Shown: one piece after another, positions 6,606 to 7,270 of the stretch
Layout: every line of letters starts with the position of its first letter
Position numbering within the stretch: position 1 is the stretch's first letter
DNA from: Megasphaera sp. UBA1696
GTDB taxonomy: Bacteria; Bacillota; Negativicutes; Veillonellales; Megasphaeraceae
DNA length: 7,270 nt
Assembly: GCA_002319965.1 (NCBI GenBank)
Contig: DCJQ01000020.1
Span: forward strand, 1-7,270
Direction of reading: 5' to 3'
Notes under the pieces: generated by a model
What the model was told of the DNA's origin: nothing
Seen by the model: only the letters and a program-made list of their open reading frames with translations
The model's database searches: none
Program-made: the position numbers and the translations under genes

Positions 6606-6629
6606 TATATGATGAAAGTTCGGTATAAT
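6600..6629 (+). promoter_or_regulatory. probable promoter of brxF
   Basis: TTTACT (6600-6605, 4 of 6 matches) and a perfect TATAAT (6624-6629) are 18 nt apart. Transcription would start near 6636, giving an AU-rich leader of about 38 nt that looks unstructured. It lies after the hairpin closing the previous gene, so brxF has its own start. Confidence 0.65.
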
Positions 6630-6661
6630 AAAATAAATAAATTAAATATATTAAGAAAACG

Positions 6662-6669
6662 AAGGTGAT
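6662..6669 (+). promoter_or_regulatory. ribosome binding site deciding the brxF start
   Basis: AAGGTGAT matches the 3' end of 16S rRNA (the AAGGAGGTGAT complement) and lies 4 nt before the ATG at 6674. The in-frame GTG at 6665 falls inside this site, so it cannot sensibly be the start. Confidence 0.7.
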
Positions 6670-6673
6670 TTTC

Positions 6674-7141
6674 ATGGTTACAGATGCAGATGTTTTAAAA
6701 CGATGGAAGTACATTGCCCAGGACGATGAAAAACTGTTAATTATTATTGGCAGTCCCGGTTCGGGTAAGAGCCAGCTCATCCGTGAACTGACGTATCAAG
6801 ACGGTTGGAAGATTTGTGAAGCCCGTGAACTCTTTGATGACGAATTTTTGGAAATACCTCGTGCCGACCGTCCGGATAAAGCCATTACCCTTGTCTCCGC
6901 AGCGATTCATCGTCTCAATGCCCGTGTTGTTATGATTGATAACGTTGAATTTATGTTTGCGCCTATTCTGAATCTCGATCCTGTAGCAATGCTGAAGAAA
7001 CTGAGCCGCGAATGCCCGATCATCGTCAGCTGGCGCGGCAGTCTGGAAGGCAATACCCTGTATTTCGAACACAATGGTGATCCCAAGTACGCCAAGTTTG
7101 TCATCGACAATCCCAATCACGTCATTTCTCTTGACGACTAA
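6674..7141 (+). CDS. brxF: BrxF, P-loop ATPase of type 3 BREX phage defence
   Basis: The protein has 155 residues, the usual size of BrxF. Walker A is GSPGSGKS (26-33) after the strand KLLIII. Walker B is VVMID (85-89) followed by N90 and E92. Family-like blocks recalled from other BrxF proteins follow: NLDPVAMLKKLSR (100-112), the strand IIVSWRG (116-122) and GDPKYAKF (135-142) near the end. No signal peptide or membrane segment is present, so it is cytosolic. In described type 3 BREX clusters brxF comes first, before brxC, pglXI, brxHII, pglZ and brxA; its exact biochemical role is not settled. Here it has its own promoter and is followed by a strong terminator, so it looks monocistronic. 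No partner gene is in the window. Codon use looks like that of its neighbours, with no obvious sign of recent transfer. The P-loop call is certain; the BrxF call rests on remembered family patterns. Confidence 0.8.
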   Translation: MVTDADVLKRWKYIAQDDEKLLIIIGSPGSGKSQLIRELTYQDGWKICEARELFDDEFLEIPRADRPDKAITLVSAAIHRLNARVVMIDNVEFMFAPILNLDPVAMLKKLSRECPIIVSWRGSLEGNTLYFEHNGDPKYAKFVIDNPNHVISLDD

Positions 7142-7208
7142 GATGATCCTGTAATTTAAAAAATAGTTACCTTTTCGCAATCGTTTTTTCATAAATCCCA
7201 TGTAGAAT

Positions 7209-7229
7209 AAAGGCTGTCTAAAAGGCTGT
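7209..7229 (+). repeat. direct repeat duplicating the terminator left arm
   Basis: AAAGGCTGT occurs at 7209-7217 and again at 7221-7229, a 12-nt period. Both copies can pair with the single right arm around 7241-7250: AAAGGCTGTC (7209-7218) is a perfect 10-bp match and the nearer copy also fits. Confidence 0.7.
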
Positions 7230-7254
7230 TTGCCTTCGCGGACAGCCTTTTTTT
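7220..7254 (+). terminator. strong intrinsic terminator after brxF
   Basis: AAAAGGCTGTTTGC (7220-7233) and GCGGACAGCCTTTT (7238-7251) form a 14-bp stem with two G-T wobbles and a CTTC loop. A 7-base T-run (7248-7254) follows. It lies 78 nt after the brxF stop; the AT-rich interval holds no gene that I can see. Confidence 0.93.
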
Positions 7255-7270
7255 GGCGCCGAATAGGCAT

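Noticed and set aside
6665..6673. GTG start giving brxF three extra residues
   Set aside because: The GTG is part of the Shine-Dalgarno sequence AAGGTGAT; the ATG at 6674 is the natural start.
6737..7270. 177-codon open frame on the minus strand across brxF
   Set aside because: It is antisense to a clear P-loop gene, has no recognisable motif, and runs off the window end. It would also have to cross the brxF terminator.

Overview
The window looks like a chromosomal segment of a Negativicutes bacterium (a diderm Firmicute of the Megasphaera/Dialister/Veillonella kind). This is inferred from the gene order birA-coaX-dusB-greA-lysS, common in Clostridia-like Firmicutes, from strong Shine-Dalgarno sites and sigma-A-type promoters, and from an exported multi-repeat protein. 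Genus is not proven. All seven genes are on the + strand, and I see no rRNA, tRNA, CRISPR array or insertion sequence.

Region 1 (1-2957) is a metabolic and RNA-modification block. A consensus-like promoter drives birA (biotin-protein ligase with a DNA-binding domain). It is followed by a second promoter, coaX (type III pantothenate kinase) and dusB (tRNA-dihydrouridine synthase), which overlaps the end of coaX by 17 nt. A terminator-like hairpin lies over the dusB stop codon.

Region 2 (2958-5135) is a transcription/translation operon. A perfect consensus promoter (TTGACA-17-TATAAT) precedes greA (transcript cleavage factor) and lysS (class II lysyl-tRNA synthetase). It ends in a very strong intrinsic terminator, in front of which an alternative hairpin could form.

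Region 3 (5136-6568) is one exported protein of unknown function. It has a signal peptide, a long charged low-complexity linker and about four degenerate copies of a small alpha/beta module. Its start codon is only 28 nt after the lysS terminator, leaving no room for a usual promoter, so readthrough or antitermination is likely. Its stop codon also sits in the loop of a terminator-like hairpin.

Region 4 (6569-7270) is the accessory part and the most notable find: a 155-residue P-loop protein that I recognise as BrxF of type 3 BREX phage-defence systems. It has its own AT-rich promoter with a dyad over the -35 and is closed by a strong terminator with a duplicated left arm. It therefore looks like a single-gene unit. 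Either the rest of a BREX-3 island begins beyond the window from a separate promoter, or this is an orphan brxF beside housekeeping genes.
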